A stretch of DNA of 64,000 nt from Cadophora sp. MPI-SDFR-AT-0126. Lineage: Eukaryota; Ascomycota; Leotiomycetes; Helotiales; Ploettnerulaceae. The notes under the pieces were generated by a model that was given only the letters and a program-made list of their open reading frames with translations, ran no database searches and was not told the DNA's origin. Made by a program: the position numbers and the translations under genes. Below are positions 43,931-54,205 of the stretch, in pieces. The stretch covers positions 3,658,001-3,722,000 of the forward strand of contig JAGMVK010000002.1 of assembly GCA_020747065.1 (NCBI GenBank), given 5' to 3'. Numbering within the stretch: position 1 is the stretch's first letter; the number at the start of each line of letters is the position of its first letter.

Positions 43931-44214
43931 GCACATTGTGTAGGCATATGCAGGTATATATTCAAATATAAATCACGGCTCACGTTGTTGCCTCTCCAGT
44001 GTTGATGATTGCTTGCAACAGTGGTACAGATCTCGTTTAAGATATCTTCCGTCATGTTCTTTAAGTATGATAGTAAGAACGGCGAATAGTCAGTACGTTG
44101 GAATACAGGACTATCGCAAGCCCTCAATACGCTCCATAATTTGACCCCGGGACAATCCATCTTTCCAAAATAAGCCTCGACGTCTCCAGTATTTCCCTGA
44201 TATTGACCCGTAAG
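43931..44214. other. Flank between the PWWP-like gene and the nested transposons
   Basis: The 3' flank of the preceding gene. A minus-strand frame across it overlaps that gene and is a shadow. No feature is recognised. Confidence 0.45.
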
Positions 44215-44237
44215 CAGTGTATTAGATAGTATTAGCG

Positions 44238-44261
44238 ATATGGTAATAAATATTACCATAT
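44238..44261. repeat. 24-bp palindrome in the left hAT subterminal region
   Basis: The arms ATATGGTAATA and TATTACCATAT are perfect inverted copies separated by AA. It is one of several ATATGG/CCATAT motifs near the left end and probably part of the transposase-binding array. Confidence 0.75.
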
Positions 44262-44608
44262 ATTGATATTACCGTATCATATGACATTGTGGCCGTATCA
44301 TATCCCAAAATCTTATATGGTCACCGTATAATATCACAATCCGTAATATGGCCATATATGACCATATTGAGGCTGAAAATGTACCTCATTTTCAGGGCTC
44401 AATAAGTAAAATAGAGGTCAAATATCTGCCTTCAAGGCAGCTAGTTATTGTCACGATCAGGTGGGGAAAAATAGGCACCCGCAAGCCACCAGAGGCGATT
44501 ATCCGCTGGGCTGCTGCCAGGGTTGACTTGCCAAGGCTTACAGGGAGCCTCGGCTAATTCTGACCAATCAGAGAGCCGCATTTCCTTCCGGATACATTCA
44601 AATTCTAC

Positions 44609-46407
44609 TTATTCTCTATGAAATCGATCAAAACAAGGCCTATCTCTACATAAATGAATATCGCACTGTTTGCAGCCAAATATAGTCTGTTTCTTAGCAA
44701 AACTCCGACCCTGATTTGCAGATATTTCACTTAATGCAACTCTTTTTGTCGGTCGATCGCTGAACCTCCCTCCTTTGCAAGCAACACACCACCCCTTCTT
44801 TGCCATCTTCACTCTCGTATGGAGGCCTGGTGGCCTCAGGTCAGCCGTCTGGCTCACTATAGAGACTCTCTTTTTGGGAGAGCGATATGGAGCCTCTTGA
44901 GCCTTATTCAAGAGACTCGTGACTAGAATCCTTCTGAACTCTTGTTGGCTTCTGAAGCTCAATTTGCGTGGTTCCTCCACTTCAACTCGCTCAGCAAGTA
45001 AATAACAGTTCACAAGGACTAGCCTGAAGAGCCAGTGCTCAATGGCTTGGTGGCCACCGCGCCGTACCTCCCTTAAACCACTGCATTCGGCGATCAGGTG
45101 ATCCCCCTCATCTACAGCTCCCATCTTGAAGTTGTAACTATCAGCTACCACCGGAATTTGCAGTGGCTTAATAGCTTCGCCTTTATCAAAGACTGCCCTG
45201 GAGGTCTTAGCTTTAGAGCTCGTCTCCTTTGGGCGCTTCCTCATACGTTCTACAGTAGCCTCTGCAGACAAGACCGATGTCATAAACAAGACGAAAGCTT
45301 GATCCTTCCACCCAATTTGCAGTAAACTCCCGTCAATTGTAGGGAAGGCATACAATTGGCCCCACGGAATAACATCCTTCTTGTCCAGCTTTCTCAATTC
45401 TAAGAGATCTTTGACAACGCCTGCGTTAGTACGGCACGTGCCGGTAATACCAAATCCAAGGGTTCTTGCGTACTTGACGAATCTAGTCGATATAAACAAG
45501 TTATCAAGAAAGCAGTGGTATCCATAGCCTGTCAGAGGTGGTGGAAGCCTTTGAAGTAGCTTCAGGACTACAGCTTGAGTCTTGTTTCCGTTGTTCCCGG
45601 CCTTTTTGGTACCTCCAAGTGCTACTGGAGTAGGCGTATTAACAGGTCCCTTTCCAGCCCCGGGCTCGTGCCAATTCCAGCAAAGAATGAACCCAAGACA
45701 GGCAATAGCCCATACCTTGAAACCAGTAGGCGTTGGCTTGTTTGGTATAGTAGTAGCTTCCTTTGCGTGACCTTGGAATCGTACCATACACTCGTCGACG
45801 GTTACATCCCGTCCAGGAATATATACAGAGAGGTTCACATCCTGTATATGTGTGGACAGTTTGTCTACCTAACAAGTTGTTAGTAAAATTCGTATCTAGC
45901 ATTAGAGGTTGTATAACTAACTCGTTGGTACGGTCCGGAAGCTTCGTTTCCTGCTAATCTCACACGTATATGAAGCTCTTGGAACCTATCCCTTGACATA
46001 TATGTGACGATATCATGATGGGCCAGAAACTCTTTACCTGACCAATAGTCTGAGATCTCGTTTTGTATATTATAGGTCATGTAAATTCGTATGGCAAAGT
46101 AGACGTAGAGCTCGCCGGCGCACGTGGGGTACCAAAGGAGAGGGCGGGCATATGGATTAGAATGGTCTTCTGCGTCCCGGACATGATTATTCGTCTTTTC
46201 AGCTATCCAATCCATGATTTCCGGCGTATAATACATAGTAAAAAGGGACAGAGGATCGTCTGGATCAACCCCCTCTGGAATCCGGATCTCAGGGGGGTAA
46301 TCCTTTAAATCCATGGGGAAAAACTTATCCCCGTGTTGCCGAAGTGGTGGAACATCCGGGCGTCGGGTCCCTGGATCTGTAGGATCAGATATCGTATCCT
46401 CTGGCAT
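44609..46407 (-). CDS. piggyBac-family transposase, intact reading frame
   Basis: Two exons (46407-45922 and 45868-44609) join in phase around a 53-nt intron, giving 581 aa. The ATG at 46407 (MPEDTI) is the first in frame. DDE_Tnp_1_7-type catalytic motifs are all present: TVDECMVRFQG (first Asp), FLDNLFIST (second Asp) and FKMGAVDEGDHL (third and fourth Asp). The C-terminus is a Cys-rich RING-like finger (CVACKGG, CKQCDIHLC, CFDRFH) as in active piggyBac proteins, which use it for end binding. There is no stop or frameshift, in clear contrast to the hAT and pogo transposases nearby. It could be an active or recently active element, or a domesticated one. Confidence 0.88.
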
Positions 46408-46454
46408 TATAGAAGTGGTCAAAATATCGATTTTTGGTACGAATTAAGGGTCTA

Positions 46455-46890
46455 ACGTGGTTTATCACCGAGCGGCGCATATCACCGAGCGGCGCACTTG
46501 AAAACACACCAAAAAAATCGATTTTTTGACCCTAGTAAAAACCACCAATCCTTTATAAAAACTTTTATAATTTTGAATGTTTTTTATTTATTATTAAACT
46601 AATTGATTATTAAATTTGCATTGTATAAAAATAGGTAAAAAATTATTAAATAACGAAAATGTGATTTTTTGCGATTTTTCGCCCCCAATTTTTGCTATAA
46701 TTACTTTTACTTATTTTTATAACCCCAAAATTTTATAAAAGTCTAATTATATACTAAATAAAAAATATTCAAAATTATAAAAGATTTTATAAAGGATTGG
46801 TGGTTTTTACTAGGGTCAAAAAATCGATTTTTTTGGCGTGTTTTCAAGTGCGCCGCTCGGTGATATGCGCCGCTCGGTGATAAACCACGT
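46455..46890. mobile_element. 436-bp palindromic mariner-type MITE
   Basis: Arms of about 136 bp at 46455-46590 and 46755-46890 are inverted copies with only a few differences. Each begins ACGTGGTTTATCACCG. TA dinucleotides flank it (46453-46454 and 46891-46892), as for Tc1-mariner insertions. Each arm starts with two tandem copies of a 17-bp unit, TATCACCGAGCGGCGCA. The AT-rich 164-bp centre has no coding capacity. It needs transposase supplied by an autonomous mariner-type element; the pogo element at 500 has different ends, so it is not obviously the partner. Confidence 0.9.
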
Positions 46891-47169
46891 TATTTACATA
46901 TCAACAAAGCCCTGGGTTTTGGTGTTCCTCCGGAATAATAGTTATTCCGGTACCGTACCAGGATCCGGGCAAGTCAACCCTGGCAGCAGCCCAGCGGATA
47001 AGGTCTAATAGAAGCTCATGACATGTGATCTCAAGCCATGTGACTCAATTACTCTGGTCCAACCCTAAAGGAAGTGGACTCCTAGGAGCGGCCATCTGTA
47101 TATGACTTGCTCAGTTCCCAGTTCTAATCTTCCTCTCTTTAGAGCACGTCCTGTTAATATATCAACAGA

Positions 47170-49349
47170 ATGGCTTTACAACCTTTTGATATACTTTCTG
47201 AACTTGATAGCGAGCCATTCGAGACTCCCGATTCGCCAGTTCTTAATCGTACACTGTCCTCTCCTTCTATAACTACCTCGGCAACTACGAAAAAGCGTTA
47301 CTCGAAAGTCTGGCACCATACACCTGTTGACCGCAATGAGGTTACTCTCAATGCAAAGGGGAAGTCAATATGGCGCTGCAAGCACTGCACGAAAGAGTAT
47401 CTAGAGTCTGGTGGAACAACTGTTATTGCAGGCCACCTAAAGGACCAGCATAACATTGATATATCCTCTACTCAAGAAGCTCGAACGGCATTGATGCAAG
47501 CCAACATCGCCGACGCCTTTGAGAAAGCCTAGCAAACCACCAATTATAAACGCCGCTGTCTCTCCTCGGCTGCAACTCACGATTTAGACCCTGCTGTTAT
47601 CGCACAACTATACGTACGGTGGATCACAACCTGTAGCGTCTCTTTCCGCATGGCAACGCTATCAGAATTCAGGGCCTTACTTTGCTACCTTAACCCAGAG
47701 ATCGACAACTGGCTACCGAACTCTATTTCAACAATACGCACTTGGACCTTGCGGACTTACGAGACTCAGAAACATCGAATCAAACGCGAGGTCCAATCAG
47801 CTCTCTCAAAAGTTCACTTTACCGTTGATCTCTGGACCTCTCCCAACGCTCTTGCGATTCTTGGCATGATTGCACACTATACTTCCGAATCTAGCCAATT
47901 AGAACACTCCGTTCTTGCCTTACGAGAACTCGACGGCAAGCACTCAGGGCAGAATATTGCAGGTTGTATCATGCAAGTCATTAACGACTATGGGATTGCC
48001 TCAAAAGTGGGTTATTTCATGATGGACAATGCAGACAACAATGATACAATGATGGAAGCTCTTTCTATACGTACGTATAACCAGTTTATAGGTCATAAAA
48101 TAGGGCTTATAGCTCATTTATGTTCTGTAACCTCTGCTAACTGACCTGTGAATAGTATTGCTTGATCAATATCAAATTGTCTATAACGCAGAACACCACC
48201 GCCTTCGCTGTAATGGCCACATTATCAACCTGGCAGCTCAAGCCTTTCTTTTTCATACCGACGATGAAGCTCTTGCAGATGAGAACAATGCTAGTCTCTT
48301 GACAACACCCACGGAACTCGAGATGCAACAATGGCGACAGAAAGCCCCACTTGGAAGGCTGCATAATATTGTGGTCTACGTCCAACGGAGCACACAACGC
48401 ATAGCCAATTTCAGAGAGCTTAGTGGTGGCCGTAACCTTGTACGGGACAATTCTACTCGCTGGAACTCTTGGTATGCGATGATCAGTACTGCAACAAAGC
48501 TCAAGACTGCTATCAACCTCTTTTGCCACCAATATCAAGAGAACAACGACGACATATTGTCAGAAAAGGACTGGCAAGATTTGCAAAAGCTCCAGGACTT
48601 CCTGTTATTCTTCTACGATGCCACAGCAGCTACTGAAGGTCACAATGCGACTATTGATAGAGTATTGCCGACAATGGACTTCCTCCTCGAGCAGTTCGAG
48701 GCTGCAAAGGAAAACTAATACCAACGACCCCTTTATGAGTCCTTGTTGCAATTCTGGCTGGGCTAAATTGGACAAATACTACAGCTTGACAGAGAGATCG
48801 CCGGTTTATATTGCCGCCTTAGTATTATCTCCACAATGGAAGTGGGACTATATTGACAATAACTGGCCTGAGGACTGGCGAGCAGCTTGTCGGAAACAAA
48901 TGCTGGATTTCTGGACCAAAGAATATAAATCTACTGCGATTACAGTCCCTACCCAGGCGTCAGATTCGGCCAATCAGGTCAAGAACTCCTTCCACAAGTG
49001 GACTCAGCAGAAGAAGGGAACTAGCCTTGATCAGGACGAATATACGAAGTATCTTCTGGCTCCAATAGTGCCAGAAGTGACGGATCCACGGTCCTGGTGG
49101 CTTGAACCTACTCAGAAGAAGTCTTACCCAGCTCTTTCTATTATGGCCTTAGACGTGTTGTTAATTCCTGCGATGTCAGCGGAGCCAGAACGCCTGTTTT
49201 CGGGTGCGAAAATCAGTATTACGGACCGTAGGAACCGCTTGGGCATTGAGAGTATTGAGGCGATTGAGTGCCTCAAATCATGGCTTGGCCAGGGCAGTAG
49301 GGTAGCTTTTGCTGACCATGCTGTGGATACAAGCGAAGAGATCCTATAG
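47170..49349 (+). pseudogene. hAT transposase with one TAG stop and one frameshift
   Basis: The ATG at 47170 opens a BED zinc finger (WRCKHCTKEY, then HLKDQHNID). After a TAG at 47530-47532, where Gln is expected, the same frame continues with SKVHFTVDLWTSPNALAI and YFMMDNADNND. A GT-AG intron (about 48069-48154) leads to HRLRCNGHIINLAAQAF and RDNSTRWNSWY. Between about 48715 and 48735 the frame shifts; beyond it come DPFMSPCCNSGWAKL and the hAT dimerisation domain with PAMSAEPERLFSGAK, ending at 49349. With only two lesions it is far better preserved than the hAT copy at 23855-25960. It is dead as it stands. Confidence 0.88.
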
Positions 49350-49490
49350 GCTATGGCTTTGATTTAAGGCTGGCGTTATGTAGCTGCAACCATTTTTCAT
49401 TGACTTATTGGCATCACGTGAATTATATTGCCGTGCATATTACCATATATGGCCCATATCATATTAGCCTCATATGATATGACCAAGGTT

Positions 49491-49518
49491 GAGGCCATAT
49501 CATATATGATATGGCCTC
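49491..49518. repeat. 28-bp perfect palindrome in the right hAT subterminal region
   Basis: GAGGCCATATCATA followed by its exact reverse complement. Flanking copies of CCATATATGG occur at 49443 and 49530. Like the left-end palindrome, it is likely part of the transposase-binding array. Confidence 0.85.
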
Positions 49519-49564
49519 CGAAAATTTGACCATATATGGTAATATCACACTATCTAATACACTG

Positions 49565-50164
49565 ATCACGTTATACTAGCTTTTTAGTTCAGAACGTATC
49601 TCGTAAACACATCTGTTTATCATGTTTTACAACCTTCCTTGCGCAACCTGCTGTCAAACCCTACGGGCGCCATATTCAGGTCGATTCACTCTTTGGATAC
49701 TTTCATTTGGATTTTCAACAACGTTCTGATCAACCGGATCGATAATACGACGTCTAATAGACTAGTATAAGAACGTACCTTTCCAATTCAAGTATCAAAA
49801 CAACTGTGCCATCTGCTCAACTATGGCATCAACAACCCAACCCAAGAACATTACTTTGAGGAAATTCGCAATCTCCCCGACACGACTTGCATTCCCATTC
49901 TAATGTTGTTCCCGATTATCCCTTGGTATATTTCTTCATATAGCAGCTACAAATTCGCTCTGTTGGAGAACACTTCTCTCACTAATCGTCTCAGCAGCTC
50001 TTCCACTTATTCTCACCCACGATCTCTTCCGATCATGACTTCCAAGCACTAGATTCTCGAATTCTCGGCTGGATAATCGACGAGACTGCAGACTTGAGAC
50101 ACGACAATGTGAAGAGCCAAAGCTCCGAGGTTGTGGGACACTGATCGTTGAATTAGCTCCCCTC
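49565..50164. other. Flank right of the hAT element
   Basis: No gene was recognised in these 600 bp. A 106-codon minus frame overlapping the oxidoreductase relic has no domain and is treated as a shadow. Confidence 0.45.
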
Positions 50165-51260
50165 TTGCTTGGCCAATTGCTTGTACATGAGATCAAAGAG
50201 TTCCAGGTCCCGACAGGCATTCTCGGCGGAGGTTTTGATAGTTTCTCCCAGTGCAAAGCATGTGTACATATCCTTCAACTCAACAGTATACGCATCCTCA
50301 AAAGACGACAACACCTCCCTCGACACAGCTTCGCCATGCTCGTTCAACTCGTCAACTTTGACCTTGATTGGCAGACCCTTTACAAAAGGTGTATCATACA
50401 CAATGCTCACTGTTTTCTTTTCCCCATACACAGCCAGACTGGCATCAAAGCGGGGAACATTGCCAATTCCACTTTCATAGGTGACTGGAAAGGGTTCTCC
50501 AGTCTTGTTTTTGTAGCTGAACATCGCAGTGTAGAAAGGCTCATTGGCAGTGACCCCCCGCAACGGACTCGGGGAATCCAAGAGCCTCTCTCATCAAAGA
50601 GAGATCATGGGAGCCCAAACTTCCTAGAAACCGGTAGTACTTGACATCTCGTTCTGTGGGACTGACACCCGGAAATGCTTCCCCAACTAATGTATCTAGG
50701 TTCCGCTTCTGCTCTTCTCCCGATCCAGGTGGACTCAGCTGTCGTTAGAAGGGATCTAAAACAAGGGTAAGTACTTCCATCCTGCTGAAATGTCAAAGGA
50801 AGTCCAAGGACTTCAGAGGAGACGTTCCAGACTGGTTCACGAAATGATCATTTGGTCCAACAATGTCCCTTGAACGAGCATACAGGATCTTCGGGATATT
50901 GGCCACCTCCCGTAGAAATGCCGCTGTAAAGGACGGCGCATATCGTCTCATGTATCCCACGAAGACTTTCGCTCCTCCTGCTGCCTTCTCTGCAGCTATT
51001 ATCCGTTTTGTGGAGGGTAGGGAAGGAGAGATTGGCTTCTCGATGAAGACTCGTTTACCGGCTTCGAGGGCAGATATGCAGAGGCTTTCGTGGAACTCGT
51101 CGGCTGCGAGAATGAATACGACGTCGACTTCGGGGTTGTTAATGACTTCGGAGGGGTTGGTGGTTTTGTGAGGGATTCGGAATTTCGCAGCGACGTGGTC
51201 GATGGTTAGTTGGAGACATCGCAGATAGAAGTTACTGTCAAAATAGGTTCCTAAGGACAA
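50153..51260 (-). pseudogene. Gfo/Idh/MocA-family oxidoreductase relic
   Basis: The minus strand preserves the substrate half of the family: VDVVFILAADEFHESLCI, then GKRVFIEKPISPS (the EKP motif that contacts substrate), GYMRRYAPSF, and later a beta-sheet domain ending in ELFDLMYKQLAK. The N-terminal Rossmann motif is missing. One-base insertions are inferred near 51206 (ICDVSPT shifts to TIDHVAAKF) and in a G6 run at about 50552-50557 (REALGFPESV shifts to GVTANEPF). A TGA also interrupts the region near 50800. With at least three lesions it is non-functional. The family oxidises sugars or inositols with NAD(P); the original substrate is unknown. Confidence 0.75.
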
Positions 51261-52514
51261 AATACTGGCCGAACTCGAGACCTAGATTTTATTTCGAGTA
51301 TAGGGTGATATGTCTCGAAAGACTAAGCAATATTTGATACCGGTACGATCAATACGGCTTCCGTTCTTACGAAGTGATTCCTCTCGTCCCCCTCGACTCA
51401 TCGCGAACATCATCAACCCAAAAGCAAGCCACAACCGCCAAGCACATCTCCTCATTCCAGAATATCCGTAGCGAGAACAGATTCCCTCCCATCGCAAGGC
51501 CCCAAGCTATCGGCGATGGGAGGCGCACGTACAGTATCTTCGGTCACCGTCGCTGCAAACTGGCTCGGACATTCATTACGGACTCCTCCAATTTTAAGCA
51601 TCATTCACGCCAGCGCCGGGAAACTTTCGCACCGAGAATCTTGTTTCGATCTCTGGCTTACTTACCATACTTACAGAACTGTTCGTCCCTACTCTCCGTA
51701 CGGTTACTGTCATTGGCGAGACGGGCAGAAGTGTGCTAATTGGTCTCCCTGTCCTCCCTCTCCTTGCCCGCAAAGCCACCTCGCTTAATCACTCAACTGG
51801 ACCACAGCAGATGTAGACAACGGATGGTTTCAGGATTTCATAAGGACGAAGATATGATAGGGGCGCACTGTTGGACGATATATCAACTATAAAGCGCTTC
51901 TCATCGTCAAGATAAAGTGGAGTGACCGTGTGAGGTTCGGTTGGTAATGGACAAACCAGAAACCGTTGATCGCAGAGCTCAAATTGCCTAAGCATTCCAA
52001 ATCCAGTCTTATTCGTAAACTAACTTCCCGAACTGAGTTACCAAGTTTATCTCCTACTTAGATATCCCAACCCAGGTAAATAACCTGATGATCAAGCCAT
52101 CTCCGCTGACAAACACCCGACAAGCCGTGCTAACCAAGCTCACTCAGTCCTCCCACCCTACCTCATCCCAACCAGCAAGAGCGGCATCTCCATTCTCTAC
52201 TTTGTTACTCGCTGGCAGCAGTTCCCCAAGGGATACGCGGCTTGCATGCGAAGTGTTGAATGATAGGCTCTTCGCAATGGTGAAACACAACGATTTGACG
52301 ATCCCCTTAAACGTCCAACCCGCCTAGCAAATGGCAAGTCGTAACTCGTTCGCTTGATTCTAAGTTCCGGAGAGGCACTTCCTTGCTTTTGGAAGAGTTT
52401 AGGTAAAGTATTGCGTATTGCCCGCAAAGTCTTTGAGAGTGGGTTGAGGAATATTGGAATCTTTTATCGTCAACTTCGGCACCGTCAACGTGTCTTAAGC
52501 ACCAAACACACGAT
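51261..52514. other. Intergenic, no gene recognised
   Basis: The region just upstream of the oxidoreductase relic should have held its N-terminus, but no Rossmann motif is found in any frame. Short frames of 60-120 codons on both strands have no domain. Confidence 0.4.
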
Positions 52515-53276
52515 ATGATAACCTCTACCCCGGATTTCCATCAGAACACAGATGATGTCACTTGTACCACGATCACAGACAACCTCAACCCTGCGCCGCC
52601 ACCACCATACATCTTGATCACCTGCCATGAACACACCAACAGGAACCATTCAAGTCCCCAAGGCCATCAACACTTCAAGAATCTATCACATCCATATCCA
52701 CTCTCACATTCTTCAACCATCCAAACCAACCATTCAGGCATCCCACAACCCCAACCTGACAAACCACACCACCGCTTCCCCAGCAAAGAAGATATCACTC
52801 GCTGCGAACAGACCAGACTCTACTCAATACCGTCGCTCCAGACACCAACCATGTTCTCGATGTCCAATCTTGCAAATCACGAATTTCGTTTCAGGAAGAA
52901 AACAGGCCCTACCGAACAAGCCGTCGCCCCCAGTGCTCCATCACCTGCCATGAACACCAATAGCGGCTTCCAACTCCCATCCATCACCCATACCAAGACT
53001 CGATCATTTCCCTTTCACCAGCCAGTCAATCATACAATCATACTACAACTCCACCATCAATCCTCACCGAGCGCGCCGACTTCTCGCCATCCAACCTCCT
53101 CACTTCATGACGAAACTCAAGCTCCACTTGCACCCAAACCCAAGACCAAACCAGCTAAACTTTTTCTCGTATCAGCGCGCACCCTATCAAGCGGCTCTTT
53201 CGCAGCCCCTCACGAATCACATCCTCTCATCACATTTTCCCGCCCGAAGAGGGGCGCGCGGGAAGGACTTATGTGA
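52515..53276 (+). CDS. Low-complexity Pro/Ser/Thr/His-rich reading frame, doubtful
   Basis: The ATG at 52515 opens a 253-codon frame. The peptide is rich in Pro, Ser, Thr, His and Asn with no domain, signal peptide or membrane segment. The DNA here is strongly C- and A-rich on the plus strand, so long frames occur by composition in more than one register (another spans 52627-52953). A Met-rich start MFSMSNLANHEFRFRKK exists in this frame at about 52851. It may be an exon of a real gene or a chance frame; I cannot decide. Confidence 0.25.
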   Translation: MITSTPDFHQNTDDVTCTTITDNLNPAPPPPYILITCHEHTNRNHSSPQGHQHFKNLSHPYPLSHSSTIQTNHSGIPQPQPDKPHHRFPSKEDITRCEQTRLYSIPSLQTPTMFSMSNLANHEFRFRKKTGPTEQAVAPSAPSPAMNTNSGFQLPSITHTKTRSFPFHQPVNHTIILQLHHQSSPSAPTSRHPTSSLHDETQAPLAPKPKTKPAKLFLVSARTLSSGSFAAPHESHPLITFSRPKRGAREGLM

Positions 53277-54205
53277 GAAAACGAGCTGCTGACCTTCACC
53301 CTATCGTGTGGTTAGCTACGAGTCAGCAAACTCAAATCAGGGAAGCAAGCACGAATTTTTCTCTTCAAAAAGATTGATGTCTCTCTCGCTGTCATATCGT
53401 CGTCGTCGCCATTTCGAATTTCGAAACTCGCGGTTCCGAGTTGTCGGAGAAGAGGAGTTTTGCGACATGCCTTGAGCTGGAATGATATGGAGTTGATCTT
53501 GAGACAGAAGTTCCACTTACACATTCAAGAGGGGCCTCACCTGGTTGTCGCTCGCTCCTCGGAAGAGGATGATGAATGAACGATGAGGATGATGAATGAA
53601 ACGAGGAATCTAGCACGCTGCCGACCTCACCCCCGCCATCGGCTCGCAGACTAGAGACCACTACGTATCCCGAGAGACATCACATCCGTCCTGAACTCGA
53701 CCTCGCTGGCTCTTCGAATGTCGGATGACGATGTATGAAGGAAAGGGGGAGTCTAACACTTTGTCGATTTCGTCAAGCTTCATCAGCTCCCGGGCCGACA
53801 CCTCTCCCGGAGGACATCTTCGTCACTTTATTCTTCCTCGGTCTTCCTCACGACGGTACCTATGGAGCGGCGGAGAATTAGGTCGTTGGAGGCCGTCGAC
53901 TTCTCATCTCCAAGTTCGTATCGTATGTATCACATCACATCGCAGCGCGGTGTCAAAGCATATGAGGGACACCGTTTTTTGAAGTTCAAGGAAGGTAAGT
54001 CAACATTCAATCATTATTGCAGTTCAAAAAACCCCCTCCCTACGCAACCAGCCAAACCAAGTCAAACCTAACCTCGATCTAGATTCCCATGAATCACCGA
54101 TACGTATGATATAATGCATTACAGTCCGTCAGTCAAAACGCCAAGCAGAAAGCAGAAAGCTGAACTCAATCTCTGATTACCGACGACAACATGGAGATCT
54201 CACAT
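53277..54205. other. Intergenic, 3' flank of the dual-finger regulator
   Basis: A short direct duplication (gaggatgatgaatgaa, twice, near 53567-53600) is present. Otherwise nothing is recognised. Confidence 0.45.

Larger units (their letters stand above)
44499..47001 (-). mobile_element. piggyBac-type DNA transposon inside the hAT element
   Basis: Perfect 34-bp inverted repeats lie at 44499-44532 and 46968-47001, both reading TTATCCGCTGGGCTGC inward. Between them is a complete two-exon piggyBac-type transposase on the minus strand. The TTAA duplication normally made by piggyBac is not seen: the outer bases are TTAT at left and ATAA at right, which are part of the inverted repeat. A separate mariner-type MITE occupies 46455-46890, between the transposase start and the right repeat. 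Confidence 0.8.
44215..49564 (+). mobile_element. hAT transposon (outermost of a nest), matching termini
   Basis: The left end CAGTGTATTAGATAGT (44215-44230) is matched by its inverted copy ending at 49564. Both ends are followed by AT-rich subterminal DNA full of CCATATATGG-like palindromes. The coding part (47170-49349) is a hAT transposase. A piggyBac-type element occupies 44499-47001. No clear 8-bp duplication is visible (left flank cccgtaag, right flank atcacgtt), so the ends have drifted or been rearranged since insertion. Confidence 0.8.

Noticed and set aside
44238..44400. Possible CRISPR-like or satellite array in the AT-rich hAT end
   Set aside because: Repeats are short, irregular and palindromic, typical of transposase-binding sites, with no spacer structure; CRISPR arrays are not expected in a fungus.
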